Shown piece after piece: positions 12,310 to 22,200 of a stretch of DNA of 64,000 nucleotides (the stretch's first letter is position 1; each line of letters starts with the position of its first letter). The position numbers were made by a program, and so were the translations under genes. The notes below the pieces were generated by a model. It saw only the letters and a list, made by a program, of their open reading frames with translations. It was not told the origin of the DNA and did no database searches. Origin of the DNA: Magicicada septendecula (taxonomy: Eukaryota; Arthropoda; Insecta; Hemiptera; Cicadidae); assembly GCA_034769895.1 (NCBI GenBank), contig CM068372.1, forward strand, positions 234,812,843 through 234,876,842, written 5' to 3'.

Positions 12310-12347
<38 letters not shown>
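12236..12347 (+). repeat. Compound microsatellite (AGT)n then (AGC)n
   Basis: About 62 bp of near-perfect AGT repeats (12236-12297) is followed by a short TGT/AGG interruption and then about 31 bp of AGC repeats (12317-12347). The apparent poly-Ser or poly-Leu frames over this stretch come only from the simple repeat. Confidence 0.95.
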
Positions 12348-12349
<2 letters not shown>

Positions 12350-12635
12350 CCAGCAATACATTCCTACACCAAATAACTTTATGGCTTCTAAACAATCCTC
12401 ATGGAAATCTGAGTGAAACCTGATAATGTTCTACCTTGAGCTTTACATCGAAATCTGGTAATACGATCCTGTTAGATAAGAGAAGGTCCTATGGTACTAC
12501 AGAATCCCGACGCAAAGACGTTGAGGGAACACAGTTAGACAACAGTATTGTGTCTAAAAATGTTGATTGGAAATTATAAAATTAATCATCCGTTACTTTT
12601 TTTGTTCGTAATTCATCATTATCATCAATAGCTCC

Positions 12636-12726
12636 ACAGCACACCGTGGGCCTCAGATTCCCTCAGGATTTTCCTCCATACTCCCCTATCCTTAGCCAAC
12701 GTCCACCAATTTCTCACTTCAAGTCA
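12636..12726 (-). pseudogene. LINE ORF2 C-terminal scrap
   Basis: The minus strand reads VRNWWTLAKDRGVWRKIL followed by RESEAHGVL. This matches the extreme C-terminus of a very common insect LINE ORF2 (general form VRNWRxLAKDRxxWRxxLxEAxAHxGL). No upstream reverse transcriptase sequence is joined to it, so it is a 5'-truncated relic. It is the same kind of tail as at 21939-22200 but a different copy. Confidence 0.7.
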
Positions 12727-13112
12727 TTGTTTGTAATTAAATGTTGAAAATTTAAATCACAATTTGATTTAATAAAATCTATTTGAGTGATTGGAACCAC
12801 TAATTTTTAACATTCGTATTGGATTACACAAAAAATTTAAAGTCAACGAGTAAATAAGTGTTCATAAAAGCTAATATTAAAGTTAAACTTTAATTGTTTT
12901 ATTAACTAGAATTTCGTGCATTATTGCGTTAGCTAGAATTACTATCTGTTGCGTATTTAGACTATCAAGTCGTGGTTCCACTTTGGCACCTTTACTGGTG
13001 TCGTTTCTGTTTACAGGCTCACCATGAGAATGTGAATGCAACGCGGGAACTTGTATAGACTGTACGCTACGTGTTAAGCTGTGCTATTATACGATTATGT
13101 AACAGACGAAGA

Positions 13113-15034
13113 CAAATTGAATATTGTCGAGTTGTCCACACAACGCGTAGAATCGAAAAGCGCTTAAAGGGACAAACATAAAGGTCAATGTAACTGACCG
13201 CCAAGGAATAAAAAAATTATTCTGAGGAGAAGAAATCTACAATTGGATCCTGAGAGTGTCACTGCGAACGATATGTTCGGGAAGATACTGGACCAGATAG
13301 TAAGCATTAATGTTGACAAAACTGACTGTATGTTTTCTTACGTCACATGCTTAACTATGGTGACCACCTGCCCTTGACACCTAAGAAGATGTCCGACTTT
13401 CATCTTATATTCTGGCAAGACAACGAACTCAACCCTACAGTACTAGACCCTAGTAGTATCTTCATTTTGTTTTATTTTCACTTTTCTAGATACATTGGCC
13501 TCATGACTTTTCTCAGATAACAAAAGATTAGGCTTTAGTTCGTGATCTATTATGCCTAAACATCCAGACATTATTCAAACTTCTTCCCTCTTCAGAGTAA
13601 GTAGTGCAGCCATACGTTATTGATTTTATTCCATTTTAAACTGTTTGCTACCTAATTTGATTTCAAACGATCGTTAAATCGAGCTGCCAGACATCATACT
13701 TCGACAATTACTCCGTTCACATTTTCCGAAATAGCATTCATGTTGGCATAAGATTTCTTGAGGTGTGTAGAGTAAATAACATGGTTGGTCCCACAGATAA
13801 CGTTGACCGAGCAAAAACAACATAAACAACTAAACGTGCAATAGTAGTCTTACATAGAAAGCCTGAGTTTTAAACATTTTTACGAAAACAGAATGTGATA
13901 GGAACTATCACTCCTATACGAAATATGCGTAAAGAAGTAGCAAAAGCACCTACACAAAAAATCATGTAAGTCGTATGATCGCAGAAGTCACTGTAGTAGG
14001 CTCAGAAGATGAATCTTACTTCAAGTGAGGTTCTTCCTGCAGAATGCAAAATTATGTTTCAATTAAACAAAACAGTTAAATCTGAATCAAGTATTAATTT
14101 CCCTCTTCAGTGCATATTACTACTCGTTTAGTTCTGCTACAATAGTTATATAATCTACTGTTACTGTTGCATAAGTAATATGAGCATGATAGTGGATGGA
14201 CACTGTTGTTTGTCAGCAAGGAAATTGGAACACACGCGAAGAAGTGATTCACTGCCTGCTATCTTCGACCTTGAATATAACTGAGAAGCTAAGTTATTCC
14301 ATCAGTTTTATTATTAAGGAAATGTTTAATGGGGCTACTCATAGCAATGTGGCATCTCACAAAAGCAGATACCAGACTACCAACTAGTCGAGCTTTAGAA
14401 AATAGCATTCTAAAAATGATCAACTACATCGATTAGTAGTAGAAATTATAAATGACTTTTACATCGTTTTGCTTTGAAGCAGAATGTACTGTACTGTTGT
14501 ATTCATGGACATTAGCCTAGCGTTCGATAAAACCTGTAAACCATGAAGACTTCTGTAAGCTAAATAAATGGGCTGCCATACAATTATTAACTTGTTCTAA
14601 AATCTTTCCTGTACGACATGAGGCATTGGTATCTGCAGAAGTGAATTTAAAATCAATAAAAATAAATGAATATATTACTAGGCTCTAGTACTGTAGGGCT
14701 GAGTTCGTTGTGTTGCCAGAATATAAGACGAAATTCGTACGTCTCCTCAGGTCTCAAGGGCAGATGGTGACCATACACAAGCATGTGATATAAATAAACA
14801 TACAGTGAGTTTTAACTATGTCCATAAATGCTTATCATCTGGTCCAGTATCTTCCGGTACATATCGTTCGCAGTGACAGTCTCAGCATCCGATAACAGAT
14901 TTCTGCTCCTCAGAATTATTTTTTATTCCTTGGTGGAATAAGGTAAAAAAAGTCACGTTCACCTTTATGTTATCTCCCTTTAAGCAAGTCTCGATTCTAC
15001 GCTCTGTGTGGACAGTCCGATAGTTTTCAATTTA
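13113..15034. repeat. Long diverged inverted repeat (arms about 420 bp)
   Basis: The left arm (13113-13533) and right arm (14596-15034) are imperfect reverse complements. Examples are TCCACACA...GCGTAGAATCGA with TCGATTCTACGC...TGTGTGGA, CTGGACCAGATA with TATCTGGTCCAG-like sequence, and CAGTACTAGACCCTAGTA with TACTAGGCTCTAGTACTG. The central kilobase has no recognised coding sequence. This could be a foldback or long-TIR DNA transposon relic, or an inverted duplication. No target duplication was found. The arms are diverged, so the event is old. Confidence 0.55.
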
Positions 15035-15339
15035 TGGAACTCGTTAACCATAAACCTAGAAGTACCCAGGGAGCTACTTTCATATTTACTATATGCGGGA
15101 GACCTACTGATAAATTAGGAAGCTACACTTACCAGATAGCGCTGCATTGCTACGTACATACAAAGACCCAGCAAGAACAATTATAAAACTATAAGACATC
15201 TCAACATCCTCCATTTGTTTTAAGACATGCCGTATTAAAAGAAACGACGGAAGTGCAATATCACAGAATTACGATGAGATAGGCCTATTGTGCCGTGGTT
15301 ATATTAAAAGGTAAACACCACGGCCAGTTTAATTGTATG

Positions 15340-15612
15340 TTTCGTGCGTTCGGTGCATTATCGCTGCATGTTGCGATGCCCGCTTTCGATATCGAGAATC
15401 TGTCGGCCGCTGCGACCTTGATTGGTGACGTCATTTGGTTAGCAGTGGCGTCTGTTCCTGACAACGAGATTTAGACAGCAACGTTTTAGTTTTATAAGTT
15501 CGCCCAGCGTCTTCATTCTTCTCTTTTTCTCTTTCAACTTGGTGCGGCTTGGATTGTGACGGTGTACCGTGATATACTACTATGAGTAGATAAATCGATA
15601 AAGAGCTTCAGG
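15340..15612 (+). promoter_or_regulatory. Possible promoter and 5' non-coding exon ending in a splice donor
   Basis: Base composition changes to moderately GC/CpG-rich here. A palindromic CRE-like TGACGTCA occurs at about 15427-15434. A pyrimidine-rich stretch (CATTCTTCTCTTTTTCTCTTTC, split by eye) precedes a region ending CTTCAG|GTGAGC near 15612, a good 5' splice site. There is no long open frame. This would suit a housekeeping-type promoter with an untranslated first exon, but no coding exon confirms it and a transposon LTR is an equal possibility. Confidence 0.2.
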
Positions 15613-16161
15613 TGAGCCAGTGTTGAGGGTTTATATTTAATATTAATCTAATTGGGGCTTGTGTGTGTGAAATGTAACGATAGTGTGTGCGTGTGGCTCA
15701 GGCTGTCCATGTTCGTGCCGGTAAAAATACAAGCACGTGGTAAAATTATTTTGCAGTAAAGTTAAAGAAATAATGTTAGAGACAGAGTAAGCTTAAAATA
15801 AAAGAATTAAAGGAAGTATGAATTTATAATTGTGGTTCCATGAAGTCTGGTTATTAATTGAAATAGTTATAAATGTAATAGCAGAGACCACGTGCTCGGC
15901 AGTTATTCATTATGTGAAGTTAAACATACAAGGTAACCAATAAAAAATTGTTAAGCTTAAAGTGTAATGATTTCTGTGTGACAAGGTGAAATTTAAAATT
16001 CAAATTAAAAGCCTGAAGGGTGATTTTGACCAGAGTTAATGACCGGCATTTGCGGTATGGAAATTATAGTGGTGTGTGTGATCTGAATGCACTGACGAAG
16101 GAATGTAGGGGTGGTATGTGCATTTCTCTGAATCAAATATACAAGTAAAATTTTTCACAGG

Positions 16162-16329
16162 TTTCCCCGCTTTAGTCGGGAGGAAAGGGGTCGACGAGAT
16201 GGGCACTCAACATCTTCGCCCATCCGCAGAGCCTGCGTAAGAAGCCCCAACGCCGTCACGCCATGCGGCATCATTCTTCACACCCAACTGGAAATACAGG
16301 AATATTCTTAATGCAATCTGAAAGATCAG
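16162..16329 (+). other. Candidate internal exon (acceptor to donor)
   Basis: TTTTTCACAG ends at about 16161 and ATCAG|GTGGGA lies at about 16329. The 168 bp between them is much richer in GC than its flanks. One frame is open from the middle to the donor and contains ATG codons (MRHHSSHPTG...). An in-frame TAG lies near the start of the segment, so if this is an exon its first part would be untranslated. I do not recognise the peptide. It could equally be a repeat fragment. Confidence 0.2.
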
Positions 16330-16975
16330 GTGGGAAATTTCCTTTTATTTTATAAACTTCACACACGAAATACTCCGCAGTTTGTAGGGTAACACACACG
16401 CAGAAACTTAGTTCTAGAAATCAGACTCATGCTTCAGAGTTAACATTACTGAACATGTTTTGTGAAGACATGCTAAAGTGTGACAGTGATGACTGTGTTA
16501 TGAATAACTCGTAAGTATTCGTGTATTGATTTTGCATAATGTCAAGGGTTACCATTGTATAATATAAATATTTAATTCTATTTTCTGCAAAAAGAAGCCA
16601 ATTTTAAAATTCTTTTTTAACAAAATCCAGACCTTAAGAAAATGTAATACCCGGAGAGTACTTGCATCTACCTGTCATATGACTTGTGATCCTGCACGTT
16701 CCATTTTTTCTGTTCTTTATTTTCTAAATTTAAACTCCTGTTGATTTAGTTATTTATTATTTGGGTCTGCTTGACTATTCAATTTATAATAGTATAATAA
16801 ATTTCTTATATTTAATTAACATTGAAAAAAAATTAAACGACATATTTGAATATTAAATTAACAAACTTCAACCTCGGTTTAATGTGATCACTGGTTTCAA
16901 TATTAATGGGATTAATCCTAGTGCTGGGGAACAGGTAGATGAGGGTACTGCAACACACTTAAGGTGGGGGGCCAA

Positions 16976-17325
16976 ATATCGCATACGCTCCTAATATCGC
17001 CTACAAGAGATTCTGTCCATACAGTGCTGCTATCTGTGTGACAAAGACATGCTCAGTAGTCAACAGTGAATGTTTTGGAGTGGTTCGTTTAACAGTTTTT
17101 TTCAACTAAGGAATTTATTATTTTCAAGCCTGGTGAGTTAAAAACAACAATTATTTGTGTTATGAATAAAATAGGTTACCGTGTAATTAGGTATTTTATA
17201 TTTATAGTGTTCATTAAGTAATTACCAAGCATTAAAATGAACATGAATTAACCTCTGTGAATGCAGCCGTTTTCGCTTAGAGAGCCGCCATATTGCTATG
17301 TACACGTGCTCCTAATATCGCCTAC
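16976..17325 (+). repeat. Left subterminal repeats of the pogo-like element
   Basis: AATATCGCATACGC near 16976, TAATATCGCCTAC at 16992-17004 and the identical TAATATCGCCTAC at 17313-17325 repeat the inner part of the terminal inverted repeat. The right side has matching inverse copies (GGGCGATATTA at 20673-20683 and GGGCGATATTCGG at about 20869-20881). Repeated subterminal motifs of this kind usually serve as transposase binding sites. Confidence 0.6.
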
Positions 17326-17369
17326 TGGGCAACATCTGTAAACAACAAACTTTCGTTTTTTGTTTACAG
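17133..17369 (+). other. Putative 5' UTR intron of the pogo transposase gene
   Basis: A strong donor (CTG|GTGAGT at 17132/17133) and a strong pyrimidine-rich acceptor (GTTTTTTGTTTACAG ending 17369) define a 237-bp intron. The base after the acceptor is the A of the transposase ATG. The arrangement is inferred from consensus splice sites only. Confidence 0.5.
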
Positions 17370-18174
17370 ATGGCAAGTCGAAAGAAGTGGGATAAGGAGT
17401 CAATGCGGAAAGCTGTAAATTCAGTGAAAAATAAAGAAATGGGACTTTTGAAGGCCTCTAAAATTTATAATGTTCCCAGGTCTACATTGAAAGATTATGT
17501 AAAAAAAGATTCTTCTGATTTAGAAAATGTAATTAATGTACCTTTAGGGAGGAAACCGGTCTTGGCCCCTGACATAGAAGGTCAGTTAGTTAATTATTGT
17601 TTAATAATGGAGAAGTCCTTCTACGGTTTAACCATGAAAGATTTGAAACGTATGGCATTTCAACTGGGGATTAGAAATAATATAAAACATACATTTTCGA
17701 TAGATAAGAAAACAGCAGGCAGAAAGTGGTTACGGTTATTATTAAAACGGCATCCACAATTGTCAATTAGGAAACCTCAAGCATTGTCAATGTCAAGAAT
17801 TCGTGGATTTACTCCTGAAAATGTATCTGCATTTTTTAGCCTTTTGAAACCTGAACTGGTAAAAATACAATTTTCTGCTGCTCGTTTCTATAATGTAGAC
17901 GGGACCGGTATAACAGCAGTCCAACACAACAGCCAAAAAATTATTTCCCTTAAGGGTAAGCAACAAGTACACAAACTATCATCAGCAGAACGAGGTTCCC
18001 TGGTGACAGTAGTTATTGCCGTGTCAGCTGCTGGTGCATATGTACCTCCAATGTTAGTGTTTCCGAGGAAAAGAATGAAAGCGGAACTTTTAAATGGTGC
18101 ACCTCCCGGCACCATCGCAACGTGCCACCCATCAGGTTGGATTCAAACAGACCTATTCACGCAATGGCTCCAAC
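17370..18174 (+). pseudogene. Pogo-like transposase, N-terminal part
   Basis: MASRKKWDKESMRKAVNSVK starts a Psq/CENP-B-type helix-turn-helix (about residues 5-50; KASKIYNVPRSTLKDYV). A second DNA-binding region follows (about 60-150), then the first catalytic aspartate in FYNVDGTGI (about residue 175) of the DDE_1 endonuclease domain. The coding frame runs into GWIQTDLFTQWLQ, where a hAT element has inserted after GCTCCAAC. The protein would cut and rejoin the element at TA sites. The ATG directly follows a splice acceptor, which supports this start. The frame continues into the insertion for about 30 meaningless codons. Confidence 0.85.
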
Positions 18175-19448
18175 CAGTGGCGGCGATAAGGCCCCCGCAG
18201 ACCCCGCGGCGCGGGGGGGCCCCGACTCTCATGGGGGGCCCCAGTTGGCCCAGTCATGGGACATAACTTGTAACATGAAAAATAAGCGTAAACGAGTTGT
18301 AAAACGCTTCTTTGTTGAATTATCAGTTGACCATAGAATTGACGATCCAGTGAAATCATTTGAAGTAAAAGTTTTCAATGCAACACTAGATATTGTAATA
18401 GCTCAGCTACAAATGAGATTCGAAGGATTGCGTTGCATTGATGATAGGTTTTCATTCCTGACGCCTCAGAATTTAGTAAACTTCTCACAAGAGACAATAG
18501 TGGAGAAAAGTAAGGCTCTGGTAAATGCGTATCCTGGTGACCTTTCCACATCACTGCCTGACCAAGTAATATCCTTCAAAGCTCTGATGGCCAAAGAAAT
18601 TGTACACAAGAAAAGAATTCGAGAAATGATGAATTTACTGGTTGAAGAAAACAGCTGCTTTATGAGTTGCCTCCCAGACTTAACTACAGCTTTGCAGCTT
18701 TATTTAACCGTACCTGTCACAACAGCTACAGCGGAAAGAAGCCTTTCAAAACTTAAATTAATTAAGTCATACTTAAGAAGTACCATGGCCCAAACTCGGT
18801 TGAGTGACTTGGCACTGTTAAGCATTGAGCATGAAGAGACACAGAAAACTAATATCAACGAAGTGGTTGAAAAGTTTTTAGCTATTAAAAAAAGAAGACT
18901 AGGCTTAGGAAAACAGTGAACTTTGGTTGATCCTCATCTGTAAATATTGTACATTACTTGAGTTCGAGTGTTATTGAATTGGATTAGACTTAAGGAGAAC
19001 TTGTATAGAGTATATTCAAGAATTTTACAAATTCAGTTACAAACTAATTTAAATGTTTGAAAAAAGCTAGAATGTTACTTTGATATTCGTTTTTAAATAA
19101 TAAATTTTTAACACTCTGTGTGCGGTACTGTTTCATAGTCTGAATTTAGATCTTTGACGTAAAAATAAATCATTCTTTTTATTTATTTTTTTTTTTTTAT
19201 AATTTGTATAGAACTTTGTCTATTTGGCAACAATGAATTTTAAGAGTTTGTACACGTGTAAAACGTCCTTTGCAAATTGCAAACGCTTTGTGATAGACGA
19301 GAAAGTATTCAGAAACCATTGTTGTGAAACACGTAAATAGAAACTCATTTGAGTGTTTTCCCCTATTACGTATATAAAATTTAACCATTTTTATAGGGCC
19401 CCCTAATTAGTTTCGCGAGGGGCCCCCGTTTCGTTAGCGCCGCCACTG
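18175..19448 (+). mobile_element. hAT element nested in the pogo transposase (1274 bp)
   Basis: The ends are CAGTGGCGGCGATAA (18175-18189) and TTAGCGCCGCCACTG (19434-19448), inverted repeats agreeing at 14 of 15 positions. The flanks carry a perfect 8-bp duplication GCTCCAAC (18167-18174 and 19449-19456), the hAT hallmark. Removing the element and one GCTCCAAC restores the pogo reading frame across the site. The interior holds only the C-terminal half of a hAT transposase, so this is an internally deleted, non-autonomous copy. The first 90 bp are very GC-rich with GGGGCCCC runs. Confidence 0.9.
18270..18919 (+). pseudogene. hAT transposase C-terminal fragment (ZMYM1-like dimerisation domain)
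   Basis: The frame MKNKRKRVVKRFF...KKRRLGLGKQ contains a typical hAT-family C-terminus: ALQLYLTVPVTTATAERSLS followed by LKLIKSYLRSTMAQTRLSDLALLSIE. This is the hAT dimerisation region seen in domesticated and mobile ZMYM1/TTF-like proteins. The N-terminal zinc finger and most of the RNase H-like catalytic core are absent. The open frame extends 5' through the GC-rich hAT end into pogo sequence, but that part is not homologous to anything. The stop is at 18917-18919. Confidence 0.75.
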
Positions 19449-20378
19449 GCTCCAACATTTTATTTCTTTTACAAAACCAAGTAAGGAAGATCCAGTTGTC
19501 CTCATACTCGATGGTCACTATTCGCACACAAGGAATATCGACGTGATAGATTTAGCGCGGGAACATGGGTCTCTATTGTGTGCCTTCCACCCCACTCAAC
19601 TGACCATATGCAACCGTTAGACGTTGCATTTATGAAGCCATTCAAAACTTTTTATTCCCAAGAAATTGAAAATTGGTTGAGTAATCATCCTGGGCGCATC
19701 GTCACAGCTTTTCAAATATCCGAAATATTAGGAATTGCGTACATCAGGGCAGCGACAATGAAAAATGCCATGAGAGGGTTTAAGGCAACTGGTATCCTGC
19801 CATACAACCCAAATGTCTTTGAAGAAGCTGATTTTCTTCAGTCAGCAAATGAGTCACTTAAGGTAATGGAATCTACAACTTTCTCTGAAGAAATAGTGGT
19901 AACAGAATCGCGGGAACAGATTAGTGTCTCTCCCAGCGACATTGTGCCAGTTCCTGAACTAAACGCGCCTTCCACATCTGACGGCCGTAGAGGGTCAGCT
20001 CTAGTAGTCACCAGCACTCCACACAAAGAAAAGATTATGCAGTCATTGCTGAAGAAAAATGAGACTCTCACAAAACGTAAGCTGGTTTTCGGTAAAGACA
20101 AAGCCGCTAAAATAACCAAGAAGAAAAAGAAGAGATCGCAGTCGCCTTCCATAACCTCTTCCGAAGATGAGGAACCGGAATATGTGTCAACCGATGACGA
20201 AGATAGCACTGACAATGATGACACTGAATGTCCAATATGCCTCGGTATGTTTTCTATGGACCGTCACGGTGAACAGTGGATTCAGCGTACAAACTGTTTT
20301 GTGTGGAGCCATGAAAAATGCGACAAAAGGAACAAAAAACTTTTAAAGTACATTTGTCTGAATTGTTCTGAGTTGTAA
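19449..20378 (+). pseudogene. Pogo-like transposase, C-terminal part with Cys finger
   Basis: Beyond the hAT insertion the pogo frame resumes with SFTKPSKEDPVV and LILDGHYSHTRN, which carries the second catalytic Asp. A one-base loss near 19568 shifts the frame. From 19572 the sequence reads IVCLPPHSTDHMQPLDVAF, with the third catalytic Asp in QPLD, followed by the family's GFKATGILPYNPN. A Ser- and Lys-rich linker leads to a C-terminal PHD/RING-like finger: CPICLGMF, then IQRTNCFVWSHEKC, then ICLNC. One expected Cys (IQCTNC) is Arg here. AATAAA follows the stop. Confidence 0.8.
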
Positions 20379-20552
20379 ATAAAGGGTTAATGTCCAATAT
20401 GCCTCGGTATGTTTTCTATGGACCGTCACGGTGAACAGTGGATTCAGTGTACAAACTGTTTTGTGTGGAGCCATGAAAAATGCGACAAAAGGAACAAAAA
20501 ACTTTTAAAGTACATTTGTCTGAATTGTTCTGAGTTGTAAATAAAGGGTTAA
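20229..20552 (+). repeat. Tandem duplication of the transposase finger exon (2 x 162 bp)
   Basis: 20229-20390 is repeated at 20391-20552, including the stop codon and AATAAA. The only difference I noticed is CAGCGTACA in copy 1 against CAGTGTACA in copy 2. Copy 1, the translated one, therefore has Arg where copy 2 would keep the zinc-finger Cys. Copy 2 lies beyond the stop and is untranslated. Confidence 0.9.
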
Positions 20553-20892
20553 TGTACTATTTCAAGTTTATTTTAAATGTGAAATTACATATTATTATTT
20601 CAGTATCATTGACTGTTTAATTTCACCTTCAAAATATGATTTTTAATGTGTTTCATATTAATTACCTACAGTGGGCGATATTAGGAACGGTTTTACAAAA
20701 AGCGATGAATGGAGTCTTTTAATAATACAAAAATTATATATATAAATTTTTAATTACGACACCTTTAAGCTTTCTTATAAGAAGTATAGATATTAAAGTA
20801 TAATTTAAGCTATTTACAAGTTCTTTCTGGCGGAAAAAAATTTCTTTTTCTGACGGAAAATCTTAAGTGGGCGATATTCGGACCCCCTACCT

Positions 20893-21938
20893 TAAGTGAT
20901 TAGTTTTTTAATTTAATTATTATCTTATTATCTACTGATCATGGATTGTCATCTTTATGTGCTTATAATTATCTTATGTTAAGGAATGGTTCATGCATTA
21001 CTAATGCAATAAAAACAAATCTTTTAAAAGTGAAATACAAGAATACAAGTTTATAATAAAGATAATAAGTTAGTAGGCTGGTATGTCGTTATTTAATTGT
21101 TGAAGATATTTTGAAATATTTTTGTTTTAATTCCACCGCCATGGTGCTTTAAAGAGATATTTGAATTGATGTTAAGAATTAAGGAAAACTCAAACCAAAG
21201 ATGTAAGTGAAAAGCAATTGTTTAAAATTCAAGAAGCATAAATCAAATCTTGTTGATATTGTTGATAAAGGTTTTCTTCCAGGACCTGTCACTATGGCCT
21301 CAGCACATTTTATTTCCATCTAGGCCCCGCGCCTAGTCTTAAATAATAAGTGACGCCTCCCCCCCCCAAAATATATATATTAAATTTTTTTTGGAGATTA
21401 GTAAAGGGGTGTTAAAACATTAAAAAATTCTGGAACTAAGGGGGCGGGGCGTTTCACTATCTGTCCACCAATAATACTAAGCGGTCATTTTGTACTACAG
21501 TCTGACAGTGGTATTTAGGAATCCATTTCGTCAAAGGCTTCACCTGGAATATACACGTTTTGGAAAACTGCAAAAGTAAATAGGAAACTTAGCAACGTTG
21601 GGATCGCCTGTTAGCAGTGAAACTCGCAAATCTCTTTTCACAGTAACCTACTGCTATACAAAGTAATTTTCAAAACGATGTGGATGAACGGAATTCAGTA
21701 ATGGGGAATTATTTCATCAAGTAACATGACAATAATAGAATGATCCCAGACTAGAAATGCCTCGAACAATCGGACTATTACCGGTACTCGTTACCATGTA
21801 AGCAATCCAGAAGAATACAGTGAAAGAAGAAATTTACAAAGGTTTAAAAAACACAAGCGCTTGGTAGTTTCACACCAAATTACTTGGCCGTTCTTAGCAG
21901 CTCTTTGAGAATAGCCTAATCTTTCTCCTATGGCACTA
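20893..21938. other. AT-rich non-coding stretch
   Basis: No coding sequence recognised. A C-run flanked by GTGACGCCT near 21350-21370 and a GGGGCGGGGCG patch near 21441-21450 resemble decayed hAT-type ends, but no partner or target duplication was found. Confidence 0.4.
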
Positions 21939-22200
21939 CAGCCCTTGTTGGGCCCTGGCCTCCTTAAAATTTGTCCCCCATTCTCCTCTGTCAGCAGCCA
22001 TCCTCCTCCAGGAACGCACTTTCAACATTTCTCTTGCATCCTTATCCACCGCATCCTCCCATCTTCTCCTTGGTCTTCCCACTGGTCTTTTTCCATGGAT
22101 TCTGGTATACAATAGTTTTTGTGGTATCCTTTCTTCTCCCATCCTGGCTACATGACCAGCCCACCTTAGACGCTGTAATTTTATGTACCGCGTAAGCGGT
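21939..22200 (-). pseudogene. LINE ORF2 C-terminal fragment
   Basis: On the minus strand the frame reads LQRLRWAGHVARMGEERIPQ, then KRPVGRPRRRWEDAV, then VRSWRRMAADRGEWGTNF and EARAQQGL. This is the classic C-terminus of an insect non-LTR retrotransposon ORF2, distal to the reverse transcriptase. The frame stays open upstream to 22310, but residues 1-40 there are unrelated. The fragment is 5'-truncated and in frame. It is similar in type to the scraps at 6.9 and 12.7 kb. Confidence 0.85.

Larger units (their letters stand above)
16962..20892 (+). mobile_element. Pogo-like DNA transposon with a nested hAT insertion
   Basis: The ends are inverted repeats: left AGGTGGGGGGCCAAATATCG, right (reverse complement) AGGTAGGGGGTCCGAATATC. 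Both are flanked by TA (16960-16961 and 20893-20894), the target duplication of Tc1/mariner/pogo elements. Near each end a TAATATCGCCTAC-type motif recurs. The coding region gives an HTH plus DDxD transposase of the pogo/Tigger/jerky type. Without the hAT insertion the element would be about 2.65 kb. Frame damage and the insertion make this copy inactive. Confidence 0.85.

Noticed and set aside
12186-12423. Poly-Leu and poly-Ser open frames on opposite strands
   Set aside because: They are produced entirely by the (AGT)n/(AGC)n microsatellite.
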